This document shows, piece after piece, positions 11,155 through 20,345 of a stretch of 64,000 bases of DNA (position 1 is the stretch's first letter; each line of letters opens with the position of its first letter). The DNA comes from Corythucha ciliata (lineage: Eukaryota; Arthropoda; Insecta; Hemiptera; Tingidae): the NCBI GenBank assembly GCA_038030265.1, contig CM075942.1, positions 11,366,029-11,430,028 of the forward strand. Reading direction: 5' to 3'. Under the pieces are notes generated by a model. The model was not told where the DNA came from. It saw nothing but the letters and a program-made list of their open reading frames with translations, and ran no database searches. The translations under genes were made by a program, and so were the position numbers.

Positions 11155-12560
11155 AAGAAAGTCGGAAACCCCAAGAAAAAAGTAAAATTATCGAATTTCG
11201 TGGATTCCGTCTCCACGCACGAATTGGAGGATCTGAATGACTTAGTCGCCAAATTTTTCTACGGTTGTAATATCCCGCTAAGCATTTCAAGGCGATGATG
11301 AGAAAATCGAGGCCAGCTTATGCTTCTAAGCTTCCGTCAAGAAAAGTGTTATCAACGACCCTCCTCGACCGTACATACGATTTGGCTGTGAAAGAATCCT
11401 CGAAATCGTTGAGCAAACTCTCAGTAATGCTTATCGACGGTTGGAAAAATTCTTCAGCCAATGCCAAAACAGTTGTCTCGATGTTACATAATGCTGATGG
11501 GCCCAAAGCGTTCCTAGACGCCTGGGATCTTAGCGGTGAATCCGAAACCGCTGACCGCTTGTCTCAAATAGTCGACCAGTCGGTTGAGCTTGGTAAAAAC
11601 CTATACGGTACCCAAATTTATGCTGTGGTATCTGACAACACTTCGGTAATGCTGAAAATGGGACGCACTGTTGACCTGTGGCACAGTACCTGCAGCTCTC
11701 ACACTGCCAATCTCTTGGCGAAAGACGTCTTGGACCAACAACTGAACAAGCAGGTAGTTTCCGTTCTGAAGGAGGTAAAACAGACCGATTTCGAGTGCCT
11801 AGTCGTTAAAAGAGGCGGATCCCGGATTCGACTTCCAGTAGAGACAAGGTGGTGCTCCCATCGCGACGCATATCAGTGCTTTATCGACAATCTAAACATA
11901 ATGCAGTCTCTCGCCATAAGTGAACCAATTTTCAAGAAAATGAAACCTGCCGTTAAAAATTTGATATTTGACGATGACTTCTGCGAAAGGGTCAGGGAAA
12001 ACATAGAATTGCCTGATCCGATATGTGCTTTGATAAACAAGGCCCAAAGTTCCGCCTGCTCAGCTGCCGAAGCCACTTAAATGTGGTTGTAAGTTCAGCC
12101 AGTTTAAATCAAAACTTGACCATCGACGTGGTATGGCGCTCAATGTGTACGCTCTATCCGCGTTCTACTTGCACCCGCTTTACAATGACAAACAAAGTTT
12201 ATTGTCGCCGGAGCATATTGAAACCATTAAAATTTTTTTGCTTTTCCTCGCTGGACGCTGGTGGATTAGAAGATATTTTCTGTTTCAACGAGAAAACCGG
12301 AATTTTTAAAATCTTGTTAGAAAAAATAATTGGACAACCCACTTGCTTTTTGGAGCTTGGCCAAAACCAAACACCCGAAATTGTCGGAACTCGCCGTCAA
12401 ATTAATTCAAATTCCGGCCTCTTCTGCACAAATTGAGAGGGTATTTTCGAACTGGAGCTATGTACACTCCCAAACACGCAACCGACTAACTTTTGAAAGA
12501 TCGAAAAAATTACTGCATATTTACTATTCACTAAAAATATCTGATTCAAATGTCAGTGAC
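11155..12560 (+). pseudogene. hAT-family (DUF659-type) transposase, frameshifted
   Basis: Pieces of one transposase lie in several frames. 11148-11288 encodes a Lys-rich start followed by NDLVAKFFYGCNIPLS. The frame then changes within a short deletion near 11285. 11286-12080 gives FKAMMRKSRPAYASKLPSR, then MLIDGWKNSSANAKT and the CSSHTANLLAKD motif typical of DUF659/RNase-H-like hAT proteins, stopping at 12080. About 12140-12240 in a third frame reads FYLHPLYNDK and SPEHIE. 12330-12560 carries the C-terminal hAT dimerisation region (PASSAQIERVFSNWS, then TRNRL). At least three frame disruptions make it non-functional. The N-terminal BED zinc finger usual in the family was not found. Confidence 0.88.
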
Positions 12561-13076
12561 GGAATATTAATCCTTGCATCTTGTCATCATATTCGATTCA
12601 CAACTATTTTTGTCTTCTTTATATTGCATCCTCTTATTTTTGTAATTGTTTGTTTTTAATGCTCCCTAAGTCTGGATTTTCTAGTCGCCACTATTCTGAA
12701 TTTGTGACAAAATGCTACGTTGTACCTCACCATTTTCATGCTAGTCCATTCCTATTACTCTTAATGTCAGAAAATTATAACTTTGTAGAAAGCAAGATCT
12801 TATTTTCTGATTTATGTCTAGTCTAGAGTAACAATTAGTGATTTTCAATGGTTGGCCGCTTTTAAATGGAGCGGATCGTGATCCTCATAGACAGTCAACC
12901 AATTTTTTCGCTTCCCTACATTACAAGGCATGCACAAACATTCATTTTAGCGTACAAGACTGCCTGTGCCTCGTCCAAACCTGAAAACCGAGGAGCATCC
13001 CGCCACAAGGGCCATAAAAAGATAGGCGGGAAAAGATAGGCCAAACAGGCTGACAAACTGAAAAAGTGGTGTTTTT

Positions 13077-13291
13077 AGTGCATTTCATTTATGTCAAAAT
13101 GCACTAAGTATTGGTCTCGTCGTGATGGTGGCAAACATGGTCATGGCATGTTTTTTTCATGTTTCAGGACCTCTAGAACACGAATTCAGTGGTCTCCGGA
13201 ATATATAAATATATATAGGTTTATTTATAATATTATGGCCGTTTTCTTGTTAGCACGATAACTCTCGAAGAAATTAGTTTAGCGGAACGCG
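13077..13291 (-). repeat. dispersed hairpin-ended repeat, copy 1
   Basis: It starts with a palindromic AGTGCATTTCA...AAATGCACT, continues with a conserved ~85-bp stretch (GGTCTCGTCGTGATGGTGGC, then CATGTTTCAGGACC), and after an AT-rich insert reaches TTAGCACGATAACTCTCG. Related copies lie at 47341 and 56780. All three copies start abruptly at the same base next to the hairpin. Read on the minus strand that end is a hairpin closing in CTAA, compatible with a Helitron/Helentron 3' end. Confidence 0.75.
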
Positions 13292-13429
13292 CTTTTTTTT
13301 CTTCTTCTTATCAGCCTTTTTTTTACATTGTTTACATAGTCTACACGAAAATTTCTGACGTAGATAATTACATAGTCTACGCGTAGAGTAAGGTGTAAAA
13401 CGTAGACGTAAAGTGTACGGCACATGCAA

Positions 13430-13588
13430 ACGCGCTCATTCACAATTAAGATTCCGGTACCTGATACTAAAAGTATGCGATTCCGGAATCTAAGTGTGAA
13501 GGAGCGCCTTGACTGTAGTGTATTTTTACTTTTAGTATACTCGAGACGGGAATCGGATACCGAAATCTCAAGTGTGAAAACGGCCTTA
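13430..13588. mobile_element. palindromic MITE (TTCACACTT ends)
   Basis: The left part (CTCATTCACAATTAAGATTC with CGGTACC following) is matched in inverted form by the right part, ending AAGTGTGAAAACGGCCTTA. Internal repeats of GATTCCGG and ACTAAAAGTA make the block dimer-like. A relative of its end, TTTCACACTTGTGATTGCCG, occurs alone at about 7907-7926, beside the interrupted transposon. No coding potential. Confidence 0.65.
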
Positions 13589-13949
13589 GGGATCTGCGGT
13601 CTCCGGCCGGGCCGAGAATAACTCTGGGCCAAAAAAATCTCTCGCTTCATTTTGGGAAGCTAAAAAAATCCCGGTACCTGAAGAAAAGTAAATCTTGGAA
13701 TCATTTGACGTGAGCGTTATACATAATGTATTTATTTTGGCTATCTCTTGAAAAGGTTTAAACCACAAGAAAAGTACCGACCACAAAAATGTTCCAACTC
13801 TAAGAATTTTCTGAACAAATAACGGTTCAGAATTGGCGGTTCGATTTGAGTGGCGAAACAAGTTTCATTGATGCCTGTATATCAGCAGGATTGTAGTGGA
13901 AGTTATGTGTGATTTGACGTGTGACAAAGAGATTTTTTTCGGCCTACGG

Positions 13950-13992
13950 ATGCCTTGAGGATGAGGTGCATTATCCCGAAACTAGTCGGCAT
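13950..13992 (+). ncRNA. degenerate hammerhead ribozyme-like motif
   Basis: The order is ATGCC, TTGAGGA, a 16-base stem II region, GAAA (13978-13981), CTAG, TC, GGCAT. ATGCC with GGCAT forms a perfect 5-bp stem I. GAAA plus the C-TA-G mini stem III and the UC cleavage position match the hammerhead layout. The core CUGANGA has U in place of the first C, and stem II pairs poorly, so this copy is probably inactive. It is followed by an AT-rich tail with AATAAATAATAATT, as in 3' ends of many arthropod retroelements. Confidence 0.4.
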
Positions 13993-14191
13993 AATAAATA
14001 ATAATTAAAAGACGTGTTATACTCAAAAAATTAATTAATTACCCAAAGTTATTTACCATTCACGAAATAATTAAAATTTGTTAAATAACGGTTCGTCCTC
14101 GACCCTTCACCATGCCGAGAAAATATAAATTTCCCCTTCGATTCTGTTGATGCAGCAAATAAAAATGTAAATACAGGGGATTTCAGAATAA

Positions 14192-14195
<4 letters not shown>

Positions 14196-14232
<37 letters not shown>
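14196..14232. repeat. 37-base poly(A) run
   Basis: An uninterrupted A run follows ACTTT. It could be the tail of a retroposed sequence inserted on the plus strand. I could not recognise the body upstream (about 13995-14195), and there is no obvious flanking duplication. Confidence 0.6.
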
Positions 14233-14235
<3 letters not shown>

Positions 14236-14427
14236 GTTGAAAGTAGACCTGATTTGCGATCGAAAAGACGAAATAACCCATGGTCCGGAACACAATATTT
14301 TCCCAGCTATGATTTTTCAAAACGTTTTTAAGGCATAATATGTCACTTTTTGCATTAAAATGCGATTTTGTCATTTTCAAGCTTTATACAAATTTTGTGG
14401 CAAGACTCGAAAAGAGCACATTTCTGT

Positions 14428-14634
14428 TAAGGTGCGTTTACACCGAAGTGTCTGACATTTATGTAGCTATACTTATGTATCGACATAAATGTTAAGTGTC
14501 AGAAACTTCTATATTGACCGTACAAATTCTGATAAAAATTTCTGGAAGTTTGTGTTTTCACCAAGGAAATTTGTGTCTGACACTTATTTCAAGCAAAAAG
14601 TGTAGCGCGACACTTCAGTGTAAACGCACATTTA
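14428..14634. mobile_element. palindromic MITE (GTGCGTTTACAC ends)
   Basis: The left end TTAAGGTGCGTTTACACCGA is matched by the inverted right end TCAGTGTAAACGCACATTTA, and both continue into AGTGTC. An internal pair of TGTCTGACA-type words adds symmetry. Flanks look like TTA/TTAA, suggesting a TTA- or TTAA-targeting family, but the duplication is imperfect. Length about 207 bp, no coding potential. Confidence 0.75.
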
Positions 14635-14639
14635 GGGGT

Positions 14640-15040
14640 GACCATTTTCGAGAGAATTTTCCCTTTTTCGCGACTACTACAGCAGCTTAAAGTTTGGAAT
14701 TCAGGAAATTTTTATTTTTTGCAGACAAAAGAACCACTACTTGTGCATACTAAATCACGTCGCAGGGCAACCCAAATTTCAGGAAAACTTCTTTAAAGTG
14801 TTCTCTTTAAAATGCGTTATCACAGTTTTTTCATTTCATTTCTACAAATATTCATAAATTGGCTATTGTTTCCAAGATGCACGCAGTAACTACTGCGAGT
14901 AGTGATGCAGTATCTACTGCGAGTGGCTCTGGGCGCGACGGTGGTCAGGCTGATACCGCAGGTGTCATCAATATCACACGACTCCAAAACAAAAAGAAAG
15001 TCGTGAAGAAGACGGGTAGGGCGGATGAAATTTCGGCTTC
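14640..15040. other. intergenic, no gene seen
   Basis: A 62-codon open frame (14859-15047) contains a repeated ACTGCGAGT word but no recognisable protein feature. Nothing else stands out. Confidence 0.35.
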
Positions 15041-15049
15041 TCGTTGAAT

Positions 15050-15760
15050 CCCAAATATTGGCGTTTTCTCAAGTTAAGCTTTAAATGAGCGCTTTTCCCC
15101 GCAGCGAATTAGCGATTTTATTCATTTTAGAAGCGAAGACTTTGTATGCATTTTAGCAGCGAATGAACTCAATTTTCAAGCTGCAAACAGCTCCAATCAA
15201 AAACACGCTCAGACCTCAAGATGTTCTCTCAAATTGCACTCACCACAAAAAGCTATAATTGCGAAGCACTCAAACTGCAGAAAGCTCTGAACACCAAACG
15301 CTCGAACCATGAGACTCTAAAACATGGCGCGGATGAGTTCAGCTCAAAAGGGAAATTCATCAATCTGCTAGGATTCCTTATGTTTTTCCAGGAATTTAGC
15401 TGGGTCTCAACTGATCCAACCCCTTCGAAAAATGCAGATGAGTATAAAATGAATGAGCGAAGTATTGGGACCTTCAGATTGACAAGAACATTTTATGCGA
15501 AGGGGTGAAGACAACTGACAATTTGCGCCTTGAAAATTGCTTAACGACAATTCCTGCCCTGAAAATGGCCAAACTGACCGTTCGCACCTCGAAAATGGCT
15601 AAATTGCCAGTTCCAAAACGGCCAAGTAAAAACGGCAAAATTTATTGAAATAGCATCCTATGGTAATAGGATCCTAAAATGGCAAAACTGACGATTCGTG
15701 CCCTGAAAATATCGCACTGACTATACTATCCAAACCCTATAAATGGCCATACTGAGAGAT
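15050..15760. repeat. degenerate ~30-bp repeat array, types A and D
   Basis: The left part (about 15060-15180) shows type A units (AATTAGCG, TTTTAG, AGCGAAT words). The right part (about 15520-15750) shows type D units: CCCTGAAAATGGC, AAACTGAC, then TTCGC at ~30-bp spacing, the reverse complement of the 54.8-56.7 kb array unit. The middle (15220-15510) is an open frame of 95 codons without a recognisable family. No element ends were identified around it. Confidence 0.6.
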
Positions 15761-15829
15761 AATCCAGTCAAATGGTGTTCAAAATTGGCCTGAGGTGGAA
15801 CAAAAAATGGAAGCTTTGGAATTACTTTT

Positions 15830-16310
15830 GATTTTCATGTTTTTTGGGGTGCTGAATCCGAATCTGAACTTTTCCAACAAAATTTCCTGTTGCTTTTTGA
15901 GATATAGGCGAAAAACGGTAAAATTTTGATACTTTTGCCCATTATTCAATTATAACTTCTTAGATGGGTTACTGACGTGAAAACACGCTATTTACACATT
16001 GAAACTACATAGAATTTCCTACAAGTCGTTATTCAAACGGATTTTTTCGGACCATCCATTTTTGAAATTCAGCCCTTCAGAAAAAATTACCATTTTTCCA
16101 GTCAATTGGGGTACTGGAAAGCCTGTTTCAGGACAAACGTATACAAGTTTTTTTCTCAACGGATTTATATGTTTTTGGGGGTGCCGTATCCGAATCTGAA
16201 CTTTGCCAACAAAAAATCGGTCGGCTTCACGTCAAAAATCGAAAAAAAAAAACTGGAAATATTCAGAATTTTTCTACTCAATTGATTATATCTCTGGAAC
16301 TATGTACTTC
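15830..16310 (+). repeat. ~333-bp tandem duplication, diverged
   Basis: The words GGGGTG, CGAATCTGAACTTT and CCAACAAAA at about 15844-15884 recur in the same order at about 16177-16217, 333 bases later. Each copy is followed by a line with a stretch of A's and an AATT-rich tail ending in TATAACT- or TATATCT-like words. The two copies are clearly related but diverged. It resembles a satellite-type or long tandem unit. The remaining sequence to 16480 may hold a third, weaker piece. Confidence 0.6.
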
Positions 16311-16319
16311 TCGATGGTG

Positions 16320-17886
16320 GCGCTCCTTTGCATTTTTGGAATAGACTAAATTTGTGACAATTTAAGCCCAATTGTATCCCTGTATGACCAATAGTTCTTG
16401 AGATATGAACCCTCAAAAATTGACGAGTCCGTGGGAAACCGAGTTATCCAAAGTATCCTGAGAGTCTGGGTGCGCGTCCACACAAAGCGAGTCGTTTTAA
16501 GACACCCAGGCGCTTTTGAGCTATATAGTAGGATAGTTAGTACATAATTTATTCATTATTTTTTGACAAAGTCTCATATTTTTCAGTACAACTGAAAAAT
16601 CTCTCCCCACAGCTGTATTTAGGGTAATTTTGGAGACAAACCCTTTAGGGTTTGGTTCTACTCTCAAATAAATTAAGTCCTAGAAACCCCTATAATTTCC
16701 AATTATCGGTATGTGAGGACCTGTGGGTGTATTCAAACTAAATAATTACGATTTCGTTTGGTCCGTTCAAGTACTTCCAAACTTTTACCATGGCCCGGGG
16801 TCCTCGGTGGCCACCTTTCTCGCCCATCCCGTAGATCCGCCAGGCTCGGGGGCCCAAAACAGTAATTTTTTCAGTTTAACTTTTCGGGGCCCCTCCTGGA
16901 TAATTTTTGTTGTAGTTCCCTACGAGGCCTCCTGGGCTTGTGGGGGCCCTTGACGATCGTCGACCTGATCAGCCTCGGGCCTTGGTTTTAGCGTTGGGGC
17001 TGTTATTGGACTCCGGCGTTTGGTGGTTATGCCTACTATGGCCGACATCCTAATCCAAGCCGTTCCTTCCTGAACCCTCCAGATTCACTGACATCATTAT
17101 AAAAAATTTGTTTTATGACCCTAAAACGTGTACAATTTTTGTTTCAGGGGGATCGACTCAGAACGAATCGTCGGCAAGGTAGGAGTTTAGTTCAGTCTTT
17201 ATGAGACCATGCATGAATTTAGCGCCATTGCTTTTTAAAATATCATTTCTCGTCAAATCGTTATTGCCGCTAATTTGATGAACACAAATGGTTAAACCTG
17301 ATTGGTCAAATCAGTCATTGTGGTTGGGATTAGCTACGGTTTATCGCTTTCATTACCAAAATCTGTTTTTTTAAAAGTGAACCGTGGTTTTTAGCATTTT
17401 GAATTATTTTTTTCATGTTTGGCCTACAGTTTTTCGTTTTCGAGCGACAGATACTCATAATAGCCAATTGTAACGCGGATGCCACCTAGCGACGAGCATT
17501 CCGAGTTCTTCTCTTCACGGACGGTCTATACCAGGTTACCAGGCTATTTTTCAAAGCCTAATGATGAGTCATAATGAGTGATTATGGCGTGGCCAGAGAC
17601 TTTAAAGCGTCTCGAGTCGAATTTTTCAAACGGATTGACCAATTCTTCATTGACGACCCTCCAAAGTTCATTGCCTAGTCAACTTGAGCAGATCTTTGGG
17701 CTGTTGACCAAAACGTCTAACAACAGGCTACTATGATCCTCTTGTTTCTAGAACCTAGTCTATTTTCAGAAGGGGGTGGGGGCAACCAAACAGCATCCGA
17801 GGTGAAAGTTTGGCCACATTATAAAATAATTTTAGGTTTTGTTTTTCTTCAAAGTTTCTTTCGCCAGTTTGCCGTGCGAACCTCGT
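16320..17886. other. intergenic, no gene seen
   Basis: No supported gene. A GC-richer patch (about 16785-17000) includes CGTAGATCCGCCAG (16830-16843). It reads like an inverted hAT-type terminus (CTGGCGGATCTACG on the minus strand) but has no partner that I can find. Open frames are under 82 codons. Confidence 0.35.
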
Positions 17887-18143
17887 TATGGGGGAGTTGT
17901 GCATGTGTTTCCTCGACCCCCCTCCTCCAATCTTACCTCGCCTACTCGGCTATACGTAAATTATCGCCAGAGGCGTAGAGTTAAGGGGGGGGGCGAGGTG
18001 GGCCATCGCCCATGTTCCCAATGTTTCTATTGGGTAGGCAAAGGTTCCTTTTCGACCCCCCCCCTCCCCAATATTTTCACCTGATTTTCAAAAATATCGC
18101 GCAACAAAGGGTGATGTTGCTACTATGGTAAAGCGATGAGTAA

Positions 18144-18374
18144 AAGGTCGATTCACACACATCAGTGCCGTGAACGGAACGTGCCCCGTCCGGCAAATAA
18201 AATATTATTCTCAATGGAAATTGAAGGGTCACGTCCCTGACACGTGCCGGATATGTGTGAACGAGCCTCTCAATTCCCATATGAGAATAATATTTCACTT
18301 GGCGGACGTGACCCGTCCGTGTCCAGGACGAGGCAAGTCCCGTTCACGGCACTGATGTGTGTGAATAGGCCTTA
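18144..18374. mobile_element. long-hairpin MITE (CACACACATCAGTGCC ends)
   Basis: The left end AAGGTCGATTCACACACATC is matched by the inverted right end GATGTGTGTGAATAGGCCTT, and the matching continues through CAGTGCCGTGAACGG. A second inner pair (AATATTATTCTCA versus TGAGAATAATATT) makes nearly the whole ~230 bp fold on itself. Flanking TAAA/TTAA-like bases hint at a TTAA or TWA target. It is nested in the 17968-20158 element. Confidence 0.85.
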
Positions 18375-18389
18375 ATGGTATTCTCTTAA

Positions 18390-19770
18390 TTTAAACCGCG
18401 AATTAGCGCTTTTTCTGCATTTTATCCGCGAAGAAGCGATTTATCTCAATTTAAGCAAGCCTTTAAGGTATGCCTTTTTCAATATTTTAGCCGCGAATTA
18501 GCACTTTTTTTTCAATTTCATCCATGAATTTGGCGAATTGGTGGTGACTTCTCTCAAATTTTTCTCCATTTTACTGTCGCGTAATTGGCATTAGATGCCG
18601 ATGAATTGTCATGTTTTCAATTTTAGCCGCCAGCCAGTGTTTTTCTCCGTTTAAGCGGTAAATTTGTGTACATTCCCGATTAGCGATTTAGCGATTTTAG
18701 CTTTTCCTCTATTTTAGAAACAAAAATTGGCTTAACAAGCCGCGAATTGGCACTTTACTCAAGTTAATAGCGGCGAATGAGCGCTTTTCCCATACTTTAC
18801 CCGTAAATTATCTGTTTTTCTCAATTTCATTGGTGGATTACTAATTTTTCTTCATTTTAGCTTTTCATCGGCGATTTTTCTCAATTTCATAAGTGCATTA
18901 GTGTATTTTCTCCGTTTTAGATGCAAAGGAGGTACAGTGTTTTTATCCCGTGAATTGGAGACTTTTCCTAATTGCATGCTTGAATTAAGATTTTTTTCAG
19001 TTTTATAATGTGTGAAATAACGTTTTACCTAAAAAGCCGCAAAGTGCCGTTTTTGTCCTGTGAATTAGCGCTTTTTCGTTATATTATCCGCTAATCAGCG
19101 TTTTTTCTCAATTTTAGCTGGACTGTCGCGTTTCTACCCCTCAAATTATCGCCTTTTTAAGTTTCACAATGCTTCAGAAGCCGTGAGTTAGCTTTAAATT
19201 TCTTCAATTTCAGGCGTGAATCAGTGTTTTTCTAAATTGGAGCTTTGAATTAGCATATTTTCGCGATTCTATCCGCGAGTTAGCGATTTTTTTTATATTT
19301 TAGCCATGATTTAGCTCTTTTTATCCCGTGAATTGGGACTTTTCATTTCAGCCGTGAATTATCACTTTTCCTCAGTTTAGTCAATGAAATAAAGCTTTTC
19401 CTCAATTTTACCCATGAATTGGCGTTTTATCCCGCGAAATAATGGTGTATCTCAACTTGTTGTCGTGATTTAGCGTTTTTCACAATTTTAGGTGCGGGCT
19501 AATTTTACCCGTAATGTAGTAGCGTTTTTATTCCACAAATTAGCCATTTTTATCTGTTTTATCCCCGAATTAGCCTTTTTCTCAATGTTAGCCGCGATTT
19601 TTTTTCTAACTTTTAGCCACGAATTTTCGTTTTTTTCTCAATTCCGCCCGTCAAATCGCGAATCAGTTATTTTTTCTGAAGTCTGGACTGAAAGCTGCAT
19701 CGAGAAACCGATAATTATTGCTTTTGTTTACTTTTAATCACAAATGTACCGCTTTTCCAAGCATTTTGCC
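18390..19770 (+). repeat. degenerate ~30-bp repeat array, type A (long)
   Basis: About 40 diverged units follow the order GCGAATTAGCG, CTTTTTCTCA, ATTTTAGCC. Spacing is about 28-34 bp. The most constant words are TTTTTCTCAATTTTAGCC and GAATTAGCG. Unit-to-unit divergence is high and there is no reading frame. It is the best example of the type A consensus, and its reverse complement makes the arrays at 5.2-5.9 and 35.4-36.7 kb. Confidence 0.85.
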
Positions 19771-20345
19771 TCATATTGGCCCCAAGAATAACACATGAGT
19801 GCGCCTTGTCGGAGTAGCGATTTCTTGGGCAGAATGAAATAATCAGCTAGTATTCCATTTGCTGAGCACCGGCGACATTAAATTCTCGAATTCGCATGCA
19901 CCGAAAATTGTCGAACGGAGCCAAATGACCGTTAAATCGGGTGATGACAACCAGCCTAATAGATGCCACTTATCTATCAGTTCGATTCCCCAGTTCAAAT
20001 ATGAGATGTTTGTTCTTGTTTCTTACTTTTTGTGCTCATTATCAGTTATATTATTTTGTTGATCTTTAATTAGGTACTGCGAAATGCCCAATACTTCCTA
20101 TCTATGCCCAGCTAATTTTGCCCATCGCCCCCCTCCCCATCCCAATGAAAGCCGGATTCTCGTCGCGTATTTCTGCATCAATCCTGGGTTTCAAGGTCTA
20201 ATTTAAATATCAAGGAAATTCCGCACAACCGTACGATCTTCTTTTTTTCTTATTTCACCCCTAAAATAACTGTAAAACGCCCAGAAAATTGTACCTTGAA
20301 AATTCACACTATTTCGACGGCTTATTCAGGAAAGCAAGGTCTGCG

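Larger units (their letters stand above)
10312..13425 (+). mobile_element. degenerate hAT transposon with DUF659-type transposase remnant
   Basis: Subterminal repeats mirror each other across the block. The left side has GCGCGTAGACTATGTAGA (about 10332-10350) and TGTAAACAATGTAGAG. The right side has their inverted forms, ACATTGTTTACATAGTCTAC (about 13324-13343) and TACATAGTCTACGCGTAGAG (about 13369-13388). Between them lies the transposase pseudogene. Exact ends and the target duplication could not be fixed. A dispersed-repeat copy (13077-13291) sits inside the right part, so the element has received later insertions. Confidence 0.7.
17968..20158. mobile_element. hAT-like element carrying a degenerate repeat array
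   Basis: The left end is CAGAGGCGTAGAGTTAAGG, followed by a G-tract and GGGCCATCGCCC. The right side shows the inverted GGGC-GATG feature (CCCATCGCCCCCCTCCCC at about 20120-20137). The host sequence is the TTAA MITE, whose continuity across the insertion defines the boundaries to within a few bases. The flank ATTATCGC (17960-17967) is only loosely matched by CTCGTCGC (20159-20166), so the target duplication is eroded. The interior holds another MITE (18144-18374) and the 18.39-19.77 kb array. No transposase. Confidence 0.65.
17887..20345. mobile_element. TTAA-type palindromic MITE, truncated and split by an insertion
   Basis: 17887-17967 matches the left arm of the intact MITE at 43358-43753 (GGGGGAGTTGT, CATGTGTTTCCTCGACCCCC, TTACCTCGCCTACTC). 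The arm resumes at about 20167 with GTATTTCTGCATCAATCCTG and runs through CCGCACAACCGTACGATCTT to about 20345, where similarity ends before the right arm. The intervening ~2.2 kb is the array-bearing hAT-like insertion 17968-20158. The loop is inverted relative to the intact copy. Confidence 0.8.

Noticed and set aside
18390..19770. Regularly spaced repeats that could be mistaken for a CRISPR array
   Set aside because: Units are diverged throughout, there is no identical repeat with unique spacers, no cas genes, and the genome is eukaryotic. The same unit recurs in several transposon-like blocks.
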